A stretch of 64,000 bases of DNA, taken from positions 24,336,613 through 24,400,612 of the forward strand of contig NC_016135.3 in assembly GCF_000005505.3 (NCBI RefSeq), in the 5' to 3' direction. The stretch's first letter is position 1. The number at the start of each line of letters is the position of its first letter. The notes under the pieces are model-generated. The model had not been told where the DNA came from. It was given only the letters and a program-made list of their open reading frames with translations, and did no database searches. This DNA is from Brachypodium distachyon (lineage: Eukaryota > Streptophyta > Magnoliopsida > Poales > Poaceae). The translations under genes were made by a program, and so were the position numbers. Below are positions 9,881 to 22,100 of this stretch, one piece after another.

Positions 9881-11738
9881 ATGGCGGAGCAGGTAAAAGT
9901 CCCCTCCTCTAGTAGTCTGCACGTAGTGCTCTACCTCAGCTGTTGCGTTAACTTGGATATGCACACACGCCATGGAAACTTAGATCTGTTCGCGCAGAAG
10001 GGTTGTATGTTTGTTGCGAATCGAGTGATAGCTACCTGTATCTTGGTCTGTGCGGGTTGGTAGCTTCTGCGGTCAGAGTAACTTGGGAGAAGTTTTGTTG
10101 TTTATGTCTGTAGGATTTAGTGCGATACTGCAACTCTCACTTACATTCGTTAATTTCTGATGTTTCTGCTTAGCTATTACTCCGTAGAGGGTAGGCGTCG
10201 GCTAAACTCTGTGTTTATTGTGACCACCGTTGATGTCAGATGTTACATACACATGTGCAAATGTGCTCTGGTTGTTTGAGCTTGATAGGATGGCATGCTT
10301 TGTAGATCGATGAAGTTATGGATTGTTGTATGCTCCATTTGGATTTTGGCAAGTAATAAATGTAAAGTCTAGATAGTCATCTAGTTTCTTGTTTACTCCT
10401 GTGTATAATTGAGCAAAGTTAGTAGTTTCTAGCTACTGGCTATATTGTTATCATATTTGCATCTGTTTCTGTTCTGCATTGTACTATCTACAGGTTGTAT
10501 TAGTCTGACGTTTTACATCCGTTCCTTGCTGTGCAGACTGAGAAGGCTTTCCTTAAGCAGCCCAAGGTGTTCCTCAGGTGAGGAGTTTGTTAACTTTTTC
10601 TTGCATTTTGTTTATTTCTTACTAAAGTACACATCTTAATATGAATGGGTGCAATCTATATAGCTTAACAAATCTTCTGTCTAATTTTAGCACGAAGAAA
10701 GCTGACAAGGCCAAGAGGCCAGGCAAGGCAGGCAACCGCTTCTGGAAGAGTGTTGGCCTTGGTTTCAAGACCCCAAGGGAAGCGATCGAAGGTACAATAG
10801 GCTCTTTTTTCTAGTCATGTCTTCATAGCTCATAAGCACCCTTTTGCTAGCGCTGTCTTCATACACACAAGTAGGTGCTGCTAGTGTTGACGTGGAAGCA
10901 TGCCTACGTTTTACATCAGTATAATTTTTCCTAATCGTGTGAATGACCGAATTGTAGAATCCTAGTTGTGTATCTGCCTGCAGCCAAGTTGGTATTGTTG
11001 ATGTTGAAAACAAACACACAGATGTGACTTTCTAGATGTATGTTTTTTATATAATGTTGCTAATGTCTGGCATTTCATGTGATGTACAAAAATTTATGAA
11101 TGGATAAGGTGTATGCTGCTTACTATAAGTTTCAGACAGTCTATTAATATCTATTCCCTTGCAGGTACCTACATTGACAAGAAATGCCCATTCACCGGTA
11201 CTGTTGCTATCAGGGGCAGAATTATTGCTGGAACATGCCACAGTGCTAAGATGAACAGGACAATCATTGTTCGCAGGGACTACCTCCACTTTGTGAAGAA
11301 ATACCAGAGGCATGTTAACAATTTGGAATGCTAAAACTTGATACCTTTCTTCATGTTGGATCTCTAAGTCAGAAAACAAATTGTCCACGCTTTGCAGGTA
11401 TGAGAAGAGGCATTCCAACATTCCAGCTCACATCTCCCCATGCTTCCGTATTAGGGAGGGCGACCATGTCATCATTGGCCAGTGCAGGTTATTCTCGCTC
11501 TTAGTTTGTGTTTGACGAGCAAACCATTTGCATTGTTGACACTTGCAATAAACTACTGTTGTTCTGTCATAATTCATTGCTTTGTAATTCACCCAAGGAT
11601 GACTGCGACATGATATTCTTTTGTTGCTGAATACTTGTATCTTTGTACAGGCCCCTGTCGAAAACCGTGAGATTCAACGTCCTGAAGGTGATTCCAGCTG
11701 GATCCACTGGTGGGAAGAAGGCATTCGTTGCTGCTTAA
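9881..11738 (+). CDS. RPS11: 40S ribosomal protein S11 (uS17 family)
   Basis: A cytosolic small-subunit ribosomal protein. Six exons (9881-9892, 10537-10577, 10691-10791, 11165-11309, 11398-11487, 11651-11738) join to 158 residues, the normal eukaryotic length. The sequence is strongly conserved: [70 protein letters not shown] and [20 protein letters not shown], ending GGKKAFVAA. The first exon codes only MAEQ, a common plant RP gene layout. The fourth intron begins with GC instead of GT (AG|GCATGT); the only nearby GT (11313) would create a stop across the junction, so the GC-AG intron is required. No lesions seen. Confidence 0.97.
11310..11397 (+). other. RPS11: GC-AG intron of RPS11
   Basis: Exon 4 ends CAG AG and exon 5 starts G TAT GAG, restoring Gln-Arg-Tyr-Glu exactly as in the uS17 family. 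The intron starts GCATGT and ends TTTGCAG. GC donors account for about 1% of plant introns and are usually flanked by AG|GC, as here. Confidence 0.85.
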
Positions 11739-12924
11739 GTGCAGACTCTGATTCATGAGTAGTTTCATAGTCAGAAGTGTTTCGCTTGAAAGTTCTACCA
11801 GGGTGGCGTTTTGACATTTTATTTGGATATTTTCTGCCAAAATGTAGACTCGTTGTCTGAACATGTTTTCTGGAATCTATCTACCTATCAAGAGTTTTTG
11901 CTTAAATATGTGCTGTCTGATTGTTCCTGACTTGGTTGCGTACTTGCGGTTCAGTAGTTTTACCTGGCATGGTGTCTAAGGTTCAGAGATGCGTTCTTAG
12001 TTGCATTTAGCAATGTGCGTCTAGCTTCCTTAAAAAAACAATGTGCGTCCTGCTAAAGTGGGAAGCTCAGTAATTCTGTGACTAGAATTCTGTGTGCACA
12101 TGAGATCACAGTCTTGGCCAGTCCTTGGTAGAGTTTAAAATCTTCTGCTGCAAAGTTGTAGGGCGTCTTTGATTGAAAAGGATTTCTACAGTATACTAGG
12201 ATTTTGATCCTTGTGATTTTTCCCTATACAGGTTTGATTTGTAGGATCCATTTAAACTACCTTTCTGCTGAACATACTGGCTCAACTATATTCATGCAGG
12301 ATTCAAATGAGAGTGACATTGCGATCATATCTTTTTCTTATGGTGCGAATCAAAAAGGCCTTTATTGTTTTGTGGATAGAAGCGATTGATACTAAAAAAC
12401 GTAATCGTCTACAAGATTGCCTTAGAATTTGGGACCTACTTCCTCCGTCCCACATTAAAGTGTTGAGATATTACATGAATCTAAACGTTTTTTAGACATA
12501 GATACATCCATATTTGAGCAAATTTGAGACTTACCCGCAGAACATACAATGATCGGCCAATGCAACAACATTGGCGTGTCGTCGTACGTGGCTGATTTCG
12601 CGAAGGAGTGAAATTCGCAAGCAACGGGAATGAGTACTGCAAACTAATATTGGTCCTGGATGGATCCAACGGTGTCGATCGATCCATTTCTTCTTGCATG
12701 CTCGTGACAAGAGTTAACCACAGAAGCAAATTAAATCACCTGATGGCACGCTTTCAACGCAATCCCATCGAGGCAGGGCGACCCGGTGAATAGGCGTAAG
12801 ATTTTTTTTTTCTTTTTTCCTTTCGAGAGTAAAGAGGTACGGTGTAGTTTTTTTTTCGTTTTTTTTAGAATAGTGAAAAGGTCTAGGATGAGATCGATCA
12901 ACCTTAGTTTTTTTAGAACATCAA
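11739..12924. other. RPS11 3' flank, no gene
   Basis: This holds the RPS11 3' UTR and AT-rich intergenic DNA. 12438-12528 is a one-ended MITE remnant beginning CTTCCTCCGTCCCACATTAA. T-rich tracts occur at 12801-12940. No coding region of family quality seen. Confidence 0.5.
12438..12528. mobile_element. Truncated Stowaway-like MITE
   Basis: The left terminus CCTCCGTCCCACATTAAAGT and the following ACATGAATCTAAACG and AGACATAGATACATCC blocks match the usual grass MITE body. The right terminus with GGGACGGAGG is missing. Confidence 0.5.
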
Positions 12925-14640
12925 CCGGATTTTTTTTCTAAAATCACCTGGAACTTTATTCAAACTCGAAAACCATTACAGGTACAGTGTTTCGGATCAT
13001 ATACACAAGAAACCATCACTTTGACTAAGAATTACAATGAAATCTCTCGGAAACATATTTTTCATGGTCTCAATCTTTGCAACATCAAATAATCTCCAAG
13101 CTTTAGCAAAAGGACAACAATTAGATTGGAGCGGCAACATCCCTACTCGTACCCCTGCACGAACTTGACTACCTTCAAAGATTTCAAAACGCCCCTTCAG
13201 TCACCCATCTAAAAAGACGAGAAGTCATGGGCGTTGAACGCACATAGGTCGGGATGATCACCTTAAGGTCTAGGGTCGAGCCATAAGATCTTCACAAAAA
13301 CGCAAGAGAATGACTCTAAAGGTACAAAAGATCAGACCAACAAAAACATCATGACACACTGACAAAAACTCATCAAATCCATATGAACGGATCTGCGAGG
13401 ACACACACTCAAAATCCGCATGATCGGACACATGTGGTGAGTAAAACTCTCTAGCCCCGTGGCATTTCCTAATAAGGCATCGCCGAAGCAGAGAAAGAAT
13501 CATAGTACCTTTATTCTTGATGGCATCACACCATCCGCTGTAGCGTTGCCGATGAAGATCACAAGACTCATAAAACTAAAAACTTCTCAAATCGTCTAGG
13601 AAGACTCGAGGTTCCCCTCACCTCGCAGCGTCAAGATGGTGATAGGAGGTGAGGGGAACCTGTGAATCCTGAAGATGCGCTACCTCAAAACCCTAGTTTT
13701 TTCTCCGTCTCACCGGCGGCGGCAACATACCGTATATCAATCGGATTTAAGCGGCAGCTGGTGTGTCATGTGTACGGCATAGGCATAAACTTGCAGCCCA
13801 TTAGGTAGGGATGTTGTTTGATGCATATGACTCTAGAACGACGCTGGAACATTAAATTCCTGAAAATAAACTGTAACTTTATTCAAACTAGAGAACCATT
13901 ACAAGTTCAATGATTATAGATCCTAGAAATTATAAGGTAACTACTATGATTAAGAACTACATGAAACCTCTTAAATACATTTTCTTTGTGGTATCATTTT
14001 TTGCAACATGAAACACCGTCATGACTTCAATATAAAGATTGCAATCAGATTGGAGAAGCAACGTAGTCACTCGTATCCCTGTACGAACTTGACTACCTTC
14101 AAAGGTTTCAAAAAGGTCCTTTAGTCACTCATCCAAGAAGATGAGAAGTCGTGAGCGTTGAACGTACTTGGACTGGGGATGATCTCCTAAAGATGCAGGT
14201 TGTCGAACCGCAAGATCTTCACAAGAACACTGGAGAAAGATTCCAAAATATAAAACCAACAAAATCACTATGACAAACTAACAAAAGCTCAACAGATACG
14301 CATAAACGGATCTGTGAGTACACAAACCCAAAATCTGTAAGATCGGGTAAAATGAATCTATGGTGACTAAAACTCTCTGGCTCCGCGGCAACGTCCGTTG
14401 AGGCACCCCCACAACAGAGGAAGAGCCAGAGTACCTTTATTTGAGACGACATCACAACCTTCGCCATCACGTTGCCCAACGAGAACCAAACAATTGAAAT
14501 AAGCATACACTTCTGGATACTCTTACGAGGAATCGAGATTCCCCCACCTCGCAGCGCCAAGGCGGCGATGGAGGCGAGGGAACCGACAATCTTCAACGAA
14601 TCTTCAATGGCGGCCCGTCGTTCAACATCGTCGCCAGCCT
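12925..14640 (-). repeat. Two tandem diverged copies of a ~780 bp unit
   Basis: 12925-13700 and 13855-14640 align along their length (shared blocks: AACTTTATTCAAACT, CGAACTTGACTACCTTCAAAG, GAGAAGTC with GCGTTGAACG, AAGATCTTCACAA, AACGGATCTG, CCTCGCAGCG). Identity is perhaps 70-80% by eye. On the - strand the unit ends with GAATAAAGTT followed shortly by the boundary, which resembles a polyadenylated transcript end. The family is not recognised. A further, weaker segment with similar wording lies at about 15400-15740. Confidence 0.65.
13609..13661. repeat. Perfect 15-bp inverted repeat
   Basis: AGGTTCCCCTCACCT at 13609-13623 pairs with AGGTGAGGGGAACCT at 13647-13661 across a 23-base loop, inside the first of the two tandem repeat units. 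In the second unit the arms have decayed. Confidence 0.7.
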
Positions 14641-14677
14641 CCTCGGCTTCTTTGCCATCAAGTCGTGGATGCGGCTG

Positions 14678-15397
14678 CTGACGTGGTTATGACCATTCGG
14701 GTACTCATCTTTGGTATACCCACTACGACTTAGCATAAAGCCCACTCGGAGGCCTACTACGACTCCAGGAGTCCGGATGCCTAAACTTGCGACTCAAGAT
14801 AAGGAAAATCAATTAGAGTATATCTTCGTGATGTACCCGACTTGAACTCTACCCGATACCTGGCCCCCTGCATATATAAAGGACCAGGAGGGTGACCCAA
14901 GGAGAACAACTCACAACTCTCTCCCCCGAGAGACACAATCCCTCGTAGAAGCCGCTTAGACGCACTCGCCAAATCCAATTTGCACACCATAGTCTCTACG
15001 GCAACCTTGTAATCTCTCTATCAATACTAGATCAGACAAGCAGGACGTAGGGGTATTACCTTCCAAGGGCCCCGAACCTGGGTAAAATTGTGTCCCCTGT
15101 GTCCTTGTTAGCCGATGGAATCGCTAACACACATGCATGTCGCTCTCCCTAAACACAAAGCCCCTCAACATGGGCATTGCCGAAGTGGAACTTCGTCATT
15201 GGCTCTGTCTGTTGGACTCGAAGCCACGGCCACATGGATTACAATAGAGAGATGTACTCTAATTGATTTTCCTTATCTTGAGTCGCAAGATTAGGCATCT
15301 GAACTCCTGGAGTCGTAGTAGGCCTCCGAGTGGGCTTCATGCTGGGCCGTAGCAGGTATACCAAAGATGAGGACCCGGTGGGTCACTCCCACGTCAG
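14678..15397. mobile_element. Fold-back element built from LTR sequence
   Basis: About 150 bp at the left (14678-14829) reappear inverted at the right (15248-15397). Shared strings include ctgacgtgg, CTCATCTTTGGTATACC, CCCACTCGGAGGCCTACTAC and GACTCAAGATAAGGAAAATC. The centre has a TATATAAAG box (14874-14882) and the motif run GGACGTAGGGGTATTACCTT then GGGCCCCGAACCTGG, typical of the downstream half of grass gypsy LTRs. So it looks like an LTR joined to an inverted copy of its own 5' part. Confidence 0.6.
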
Positions 15398-16118
15398 TGA
15401 GAACTTATGATCGTTGAACGCGCGATGGTCTGTTCACACCTCTTGCAAGACAGGCTGTCGAACTATTGAATCATAACCGAACCGATGAGGAAGATGATCA
15501 AAATCACGAAATTAAGAGCCGTGAGATCCACAAACTCTATGGAGTAGACCATGATAGCCACGCCGGAACGGGAATGGAGCCGAGAGACCATTAATCCAAG
15601 CGTTGTTGCATCCACCGTCAGGCGCCGCCATCAAGAACACACAAAACCTTACAAAGAAGATACTAAAACGATGTCAGATGTTGATCCATGGTTCCTCTCA
15701 GCTCCTGGTCGCAAACGGGATTTTTTTTTCTCAGACGGCTAGGGTTTCACGGCGAGGAAAAGATGCCAGTATAATTTTTCCTTTTCTTTGCTTTGCTCGG
15801 CAACCTTAGGATTTAGGGCCCATCTCGCTGCCGAGCGCCCCGACGGCCCAACCACGCAGCTTGTCTTCTCCTCGAGCGAGCGCCGCCACCGCTGCCGAGC
15901 GCCCCAGCCCCCTCGTTCCGTCGCTCGTCTTCCTCGTGCGAGCGCCTCCACCGCAGATATCTATCTCCCCTGCAATTCTCTCGTTCCCGACCGTTTCTCC
16001 TCCCATCACCCCACGAGCAGATTCCGACCGTTGCATCTCCTTAATCTTCCCCAATTCGTAACTGAGGCAAAAATCAAGGTAGCCCTACCGGGTCCTCCGC
16101 CCTTGCTCGGCCGTCAGG
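15398..16118 (+). promoter_or_regulatory. SOF1 upstream region and 5' leader
   Basis: 15398-15740 is repeat-derived and resembles the units at 12925-14640. From about 15741 (GGCTAGGGTTTCAC) the DNA becomes GC-rich and C/T-rich, as expected for a plant 5' leader. No clear TATA box was chosen. The first ATG with family-like coding is at 16119. Confidence 0.4.
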
Positions 16119-19100
16119 ATGAGGGTGAAGGTGATATCGCGCTCGACAGACGAGTTCACGCGCGACCGTAGCCAGGACCTGCAGGTGAAGCCCACGTTAT
16201 ATTGGCTGTTTCTGTTGATTATATATACACCCAGTACGTTCGGTTGTAGAGAGGGATTCATCTGATTACATCCATGCGACTCATACCTTTAGTTCCATAT
16301 ATGTCTAGTTAAATTGAGGAGTTCAGTTTGCAAATTAAAATTAAAATGGTGTAGTTATTTTGAGGGGCGAAAATGACCTCCTTTGGCAATCAACATGATA
16401 CGTACAGAGACGTCTCCAAGAGTTCAAACTGTTCCCTAGTTCAATTTCTGTTGCTGGAAAACTTCTTTGCATTTGCTCATATATCTTGACTGGGTACTGC
16501 GTTGAAAATATATATCTTTATTGTTTTAATATGCTAGCTGCACAAATTTGAAACACTCGTGATATGATGTCAAAGATGGTCTATATATACATCAGCAAGT
16601 TTATTGACCCTCACTGCCAGCTCTACCTTTGAGTCTTTGAAAGATTCCCTAGGCCTTAAGATTACCCTGTTTGCAACAAATGACAATATCGATTGCACTT
16701 GTTACTCCCAACAGAAAGTATTCCGCAATTATGATCCAGCACTTCGTAGTCAAGAGAAAGCTGTCGAGTACACTCGGGCCCTGAATGCTGCGAAGTTAGA
16801 GAAGGTATGTATCTTCTTCCATATCTGCATTTATGTTTTATTCTTTAGTGTATTATGGTATTAATTTTGCTGCCCGCCATGTTAGATATTCGCCAAGCCA
16901 TTTATTGGAGCAATGGATGGGCACATTGATGCTGTCTCGTGCATGGCGAAAAATCCCAATAATTTGAAAGCTGTATTTTCTGGGTCCATGGATGGGGGTA
17001 ATTATCATAATTCCTACTAGCTTTGGTGCTTTGGCATACTTGAGTTTTTTTATGCATTTTTTTGCCACCTCGACGAAATAGCTAGCTAAAATCGATGCAG
17101 TAAATTGTAACATTCGACCTTTTTGTTCTTCGGCTTTTTAATTTCAGCCTGGGGAATACTAACTTGGGATTCCGGCCTGAATACATTCATAGTTTGAAAT
17201 AAATTAAAATATTATGTAGTTCTAGTGTTCTGCAGTTATTGAATATACATTTGTGCCTATGTTTCTGAAAGTACCGCATGACTGCATTTGCAAGTTAAAT
17301 ATGATTTGTTAGGTTTCAGAAGAGTGTGTGACCTAGTCATTGTATTTTATTTTAGAACCTTTTCTACTGTTTAAAGCACACGTTTCCCTTAATTTGTCCA
17401 AATCTTATATAGAAAATAGAACTGTCAATCATGCATTAGTTCATGTTTTGAACAAGATCGGCCAGAATTTGTAAATTGTAACTTATGTTTTGTTTGCAGA
17501 TATTCGACTATGGGACATTGCTGCAAGGTACTACTGAAGCAGTAGCAACTATCTTATTGCCAGAGGATGACCTCTTTTATTCCATCCGAAACTCAAACCA
17601 CCAATTCATTTATCTTTGCATATCCTTGTGCCTGAGAGAGCTGTTCATATTAGTTAACTATCACTTATGATGTAATTAATTATTATTACTCTTACAACAA
17701 TGAAAACAGGAAGACAGTCTGCCAGTTCCCTGGACACCAGGGTGCTGTGAGAGGTTTGGCAACATCTACCGATGGTGATCTTCTGATATCCTGTGGCGTT
17801 GATTGCACGTAAGTTATATTGTAGATGTCTCTTTAGACACAGATTCAAGTCATTCAACTAAATTTGCCGGCATCTCTTCGGTCTTCGCACTGCATATGTT
17901 TTGTGAAAATGTGGCCCTGTAGCAAGAGGTGTTCTATAATGTTCAATGTGTTAATCCTCTGCAAACGGGTTTTGACAAATATATCTACTCTATCAGAGTG
18001 TACTACTAAGTGTAAAAATACAGAAGTGAATGGTGAAAACATGCCAGTTTTTCTGATCTTAATGTGCGCTAATCAATCTATTCGTTGCAGTGTTCGACTG
18101 TGGAAAGATCCTATGCGTAGGATGATGGACACTAGTGATGCTATTGGAGATGCTTCCCAGGTACATTGGATGGATGTATTGCATTATTTCGCTGATCTGT
18201 TATATGATATCAAATTCTTTTAACTTGAGAGCGTGTTTTACAGCCGTCAGCAGTCTACACCTGGAAGCATGCATTTTGGTAAGAGCATTATTGCATTGTC
18301 TTGACATCTTCCAGTTTTGTCTCATCTAATTTGCTGAAAGAACAATTTTTCTTCTGATAAATCTATAGGGGTGTTGACCACCAGTGGGATGGCAATATTT
18401 TTGCAACTGTAGGTGCTCAGGTTGATATATGGGATCATAATAGGTATAATATTGGATATTCTTTTTGTTGCACCTTCTTGTCTCTTTTTATTACCACCGC
18501 CAATGCTAATTTTATTGGTATAGGTCGGAGCCAATAAATAGCTTTGAATGGGGTAAAGATACACTTCTTTCTGTGCGGTTTAATCCTGGAGAACCTGATG
18601 TTTTAATTACATCAGCTAGGTAACTTTTCATATTCTGTCTCTAATTGCATTTTTCTTTCTCCTCCCTTAAAATCCAACATGTGTTCATTTTAATCATGGA
18701 TACATCTTTTTGTTGCTGTGATCGGTGATCTTAGTGGCATTTGTCATTCTCTTTTGATTTTCGATTGTGAGTGTTGTAATCTGTTATTATGCTTCCTTCA
18801 AAACTTCTGATCCTATTAAAATACCAATCTTGCAGTGATCGGAGTTTAACACTTTATGACCTACGCATGTCATCCCCAGCTAGAAAGCTAATCATGAAGG
18901 TTTGTGAAATTCTCTTTTACTTATGTCTGTGAATGCTTCTAATACCTGTTTTTTTTTCAAAAGAAATACCTGGAACATTGTAACACTATTGACTGTGGTA
19001 GGCAGAAGACGTTCGCTTTGTTCTCATATACAGTTAAAAGGCACTTTGTGCTGTACATATAGCAGCATTTGTTCGCTGCGAACTAAACATAAAGTATAAG

Positions 19101-22100
19101 GGTCAAAGAGCAAGTTATGCTAATAAAGGCCCCTTTTCTGTATGAGAATGGTCTATGCTAGTTTCAGTTCACCAATGCATGATGCTTCATGCCAAAATTA
19201 AGTTAATGAGTAAAATTATGTTGAGACAGTTTGGACATTGTATTTGATCAAATCTGAGTTTATGAAGCACCCTGTGCACCGATAAGTTCTGGTGGGCTTG
19301 GAAAGGTCCCTTTCTCCATCTTTTTTTGGATGAAACTAGGATCTATAACATTAAGCCTACTTTACGAAACAAATTCCAAGTTTATGTATGGAAGAGATGG
19401 AGCTAGGGGTGAGCATAAAAACCAAGAAACAAAACCGGAAACGAATTAACCAAATTGTTGGTTAGGATGGTTTGGTTTTGAATTGGTAACTCGGTTAGCA
19501 GATGTAGAAAACCTAATTTGTTTCAGAAAATTCGGTTGCTTCTACGGGGTAGCCGAACAAAACTGAGTTCGAGAAAAAAAATGTGAGGAAGGCCAAGAAT
19601 CTGGGCCTGAGCCCACCTTTCTGTTGAGGACCAGCATAGCACACAGGCTCCATCAATGTATGTACCTCCACATCAGCCCATGTACTTGAATCTTGTTTCC
19701 AACCTGAAAACCTAGACGCCCAGCACCTGCAGCGTGGTTAGTTCCCAAATTATACATCTATCGTGGTTAGTTGTCAACTACTCCCTCTGATCCATAATAA
19801 GTGTCTCAGATTTGGTGCAACTTTTGCACTAAGGCTCAGTTTGGCATTGCTGAACTGTGCTGTGCTGAACTTATTTTATAATCTGCTGTGGAAAAATGCA
19901 CACGAAAGTAGGAAAAAGTTGGTTAGCCAAACATGAAAATAGTTAAATGCGGGTGAAAAGAACGGGATTATGATAATCCACCGCAATGCCAAACGGAGCC
20001 TAAATCTGAGACACTTATTATGGATCGGACGGAGTAGTATAATGTCACTCAAGTGTCAACTATATCTGTTCAGTTGAAAGTAGGGATGTAAAACGGCGCC
20101 GTTTAGTGCCTGCCAGGCCCGCATAGTGCATTTCTCAAGCTGTTTCGCTTGGCCCAGTCAGCTAGCTTCTACAGTCGTTTACACGGCGGCAAGCGGGCAA
20201 TAAGCGGGCGCTGTTTACATCCCTAGTTGAAAGTTGCATCTTTTCAATAATCATGCTAACTTAGCTGCCTTTTAAGTTCTCTTATAATATTCGGAGGCAT
20301 CTCGATAAACATTTACTGCTTTTAGCTCTTTCAGCAACCCGTAAACTATGGAGATACTAATTTGTTCTTTCTTTATGCAGACAAGGTGCAATTCAGTATG
20401 CTGGAACCCTAGGGAGCCCATGAACTTCACTGCTGTAAGATTTAGATATCATTTATTTTCGTTCTTGTTATACGCTTGAGCTATCACCCATGAACAATGC
20501 AGTTCTTGATTAAATACTTATCAAGCTTTTCTCTGTGAGAATCGTTTATGAATTTTGTTTAAAGTTGTGATGTTTAACACTTGAGAACTTCTGTCCTGAT
20601 GCTTTTTGTTGCTAGGCAAATGAAGATACAAACTGTTACTCGTTCGATTCGAGAAAGCTTGAGGAAGCCAAGATTGTTCACAGGGGTCATGTTTCAGCTG
20701 TGTAAGTAGTAAAAATTTCAAAGGTCCCGATTTTTTGAAGTTGATATGTCTACAAAGTTCCCTTTGTAGAGAAAAAGTTCCCTTTGTAGAGAAAATGGGA
20801 AAAGTGTTATGTAGATTAAAATGTACATTGAAACATTTGATGTGAAAAAAAACAATTGTACATTGAAACATTGAGTGCATGTTCTAGCATATACTCCCTC
20901 CAATCCAAAATAAGTGTCTCAGTTTTGAACTAAGATTAGTTCAAGCCTATTTTAAAACAGCGACACTTATTTTGGATCGGAGGTCGTACCCCTTATCGAT
21001 ACCAAGAGCAAACGGAACTAAAACTGAACCCTTCAACGATACATCAGACAAAAATTTGAACTGAAACTAGGATTTTTTATACTTTCTTCCATGGGGATGG
21101 GTTTGCTAATTTCTCTTAGGTTATTGAACTCTCTGAGATGCACACTTCCTGCATTATGACTTGTAGAGTACAGCCGAAAGCTATCATCGATTCATTTCAT
21201 GTAGCTGTACTATATAAAGCCCGTTGACGACTTGCAGAGTTCTTTCTTCTCTTTCTGAAGTTGTTCTTACATGAGTTGAGTTATTCTCAGGATGGATATT
21301 GATTACTCACCAACCGGTCGTGAATTTGTTACGGGTTCATATGATAGAACGGTGCGTGTGACCCTAAGATCCTACAATTAATTCACTTTATAACCATGTC
21401 TGGTGATTTTGATTGACAAAATTTGGTTGATGCTTTTGCAGGTGCGGATCTTCCAATATAATGGTGACCATAGCAGGGAGATATATCATACTAAGAGGAT
21501 GCAGAGGTTTGTTTCCATATCCACAGTTGGCGTTATATCATTTTTGTGTGGTACAATGGATTAATCACCCTCAAAACCGTTTTGCTACCAGATATCAAAT
21601 AGATCACTTTAGTGGCATGGCAACTTAGGTTATATAGTTTTAGGAAGTCGTTTCTTGTTAAATGTCAATGGGTTCAGCAGTAGTCTGTTCAATTCAATCA
21701 GTTTGAAGTTTGACGTTTTAAACATTTGAGTATGTTGTTCTTTGGCCTGGCTACTTACGAGTATCCAGTCTCTATTACCTGAGGCATGCCATTGAACTAT
21801 GTTAGCTATCTTATTTACTTCAGACCCTATGTCTATCTTCTCCAATACCTTTTATGGAATTCAGCGTTCTACTGTCACATGTCAATGGGTTTCAGAGTAG
21901 TCTGTTCAATTCAACCAGTTTGAAGTTTTACGTTAAACAGTTGAGTATGTTGTTTTGTGGCTTTGTTACTTGCGAGTACATTCAGTCTCTATTACCTGAG
22001 GCATGGCCATTGAAGTTGAACTATGTTTCTGGGGAGAGTTATATAGCAACTCTGATGCATGTGCATATATTTTTCTTGGTTGTTGCCTGCAAAGCAGTTA

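Noticed and set aside
9893..11650. Possible intronic snoRNAs in RPS11
   Set aside because: Isolated TGATG and CTGA words occur, but no properly spaced C/D pair with terminal stem.
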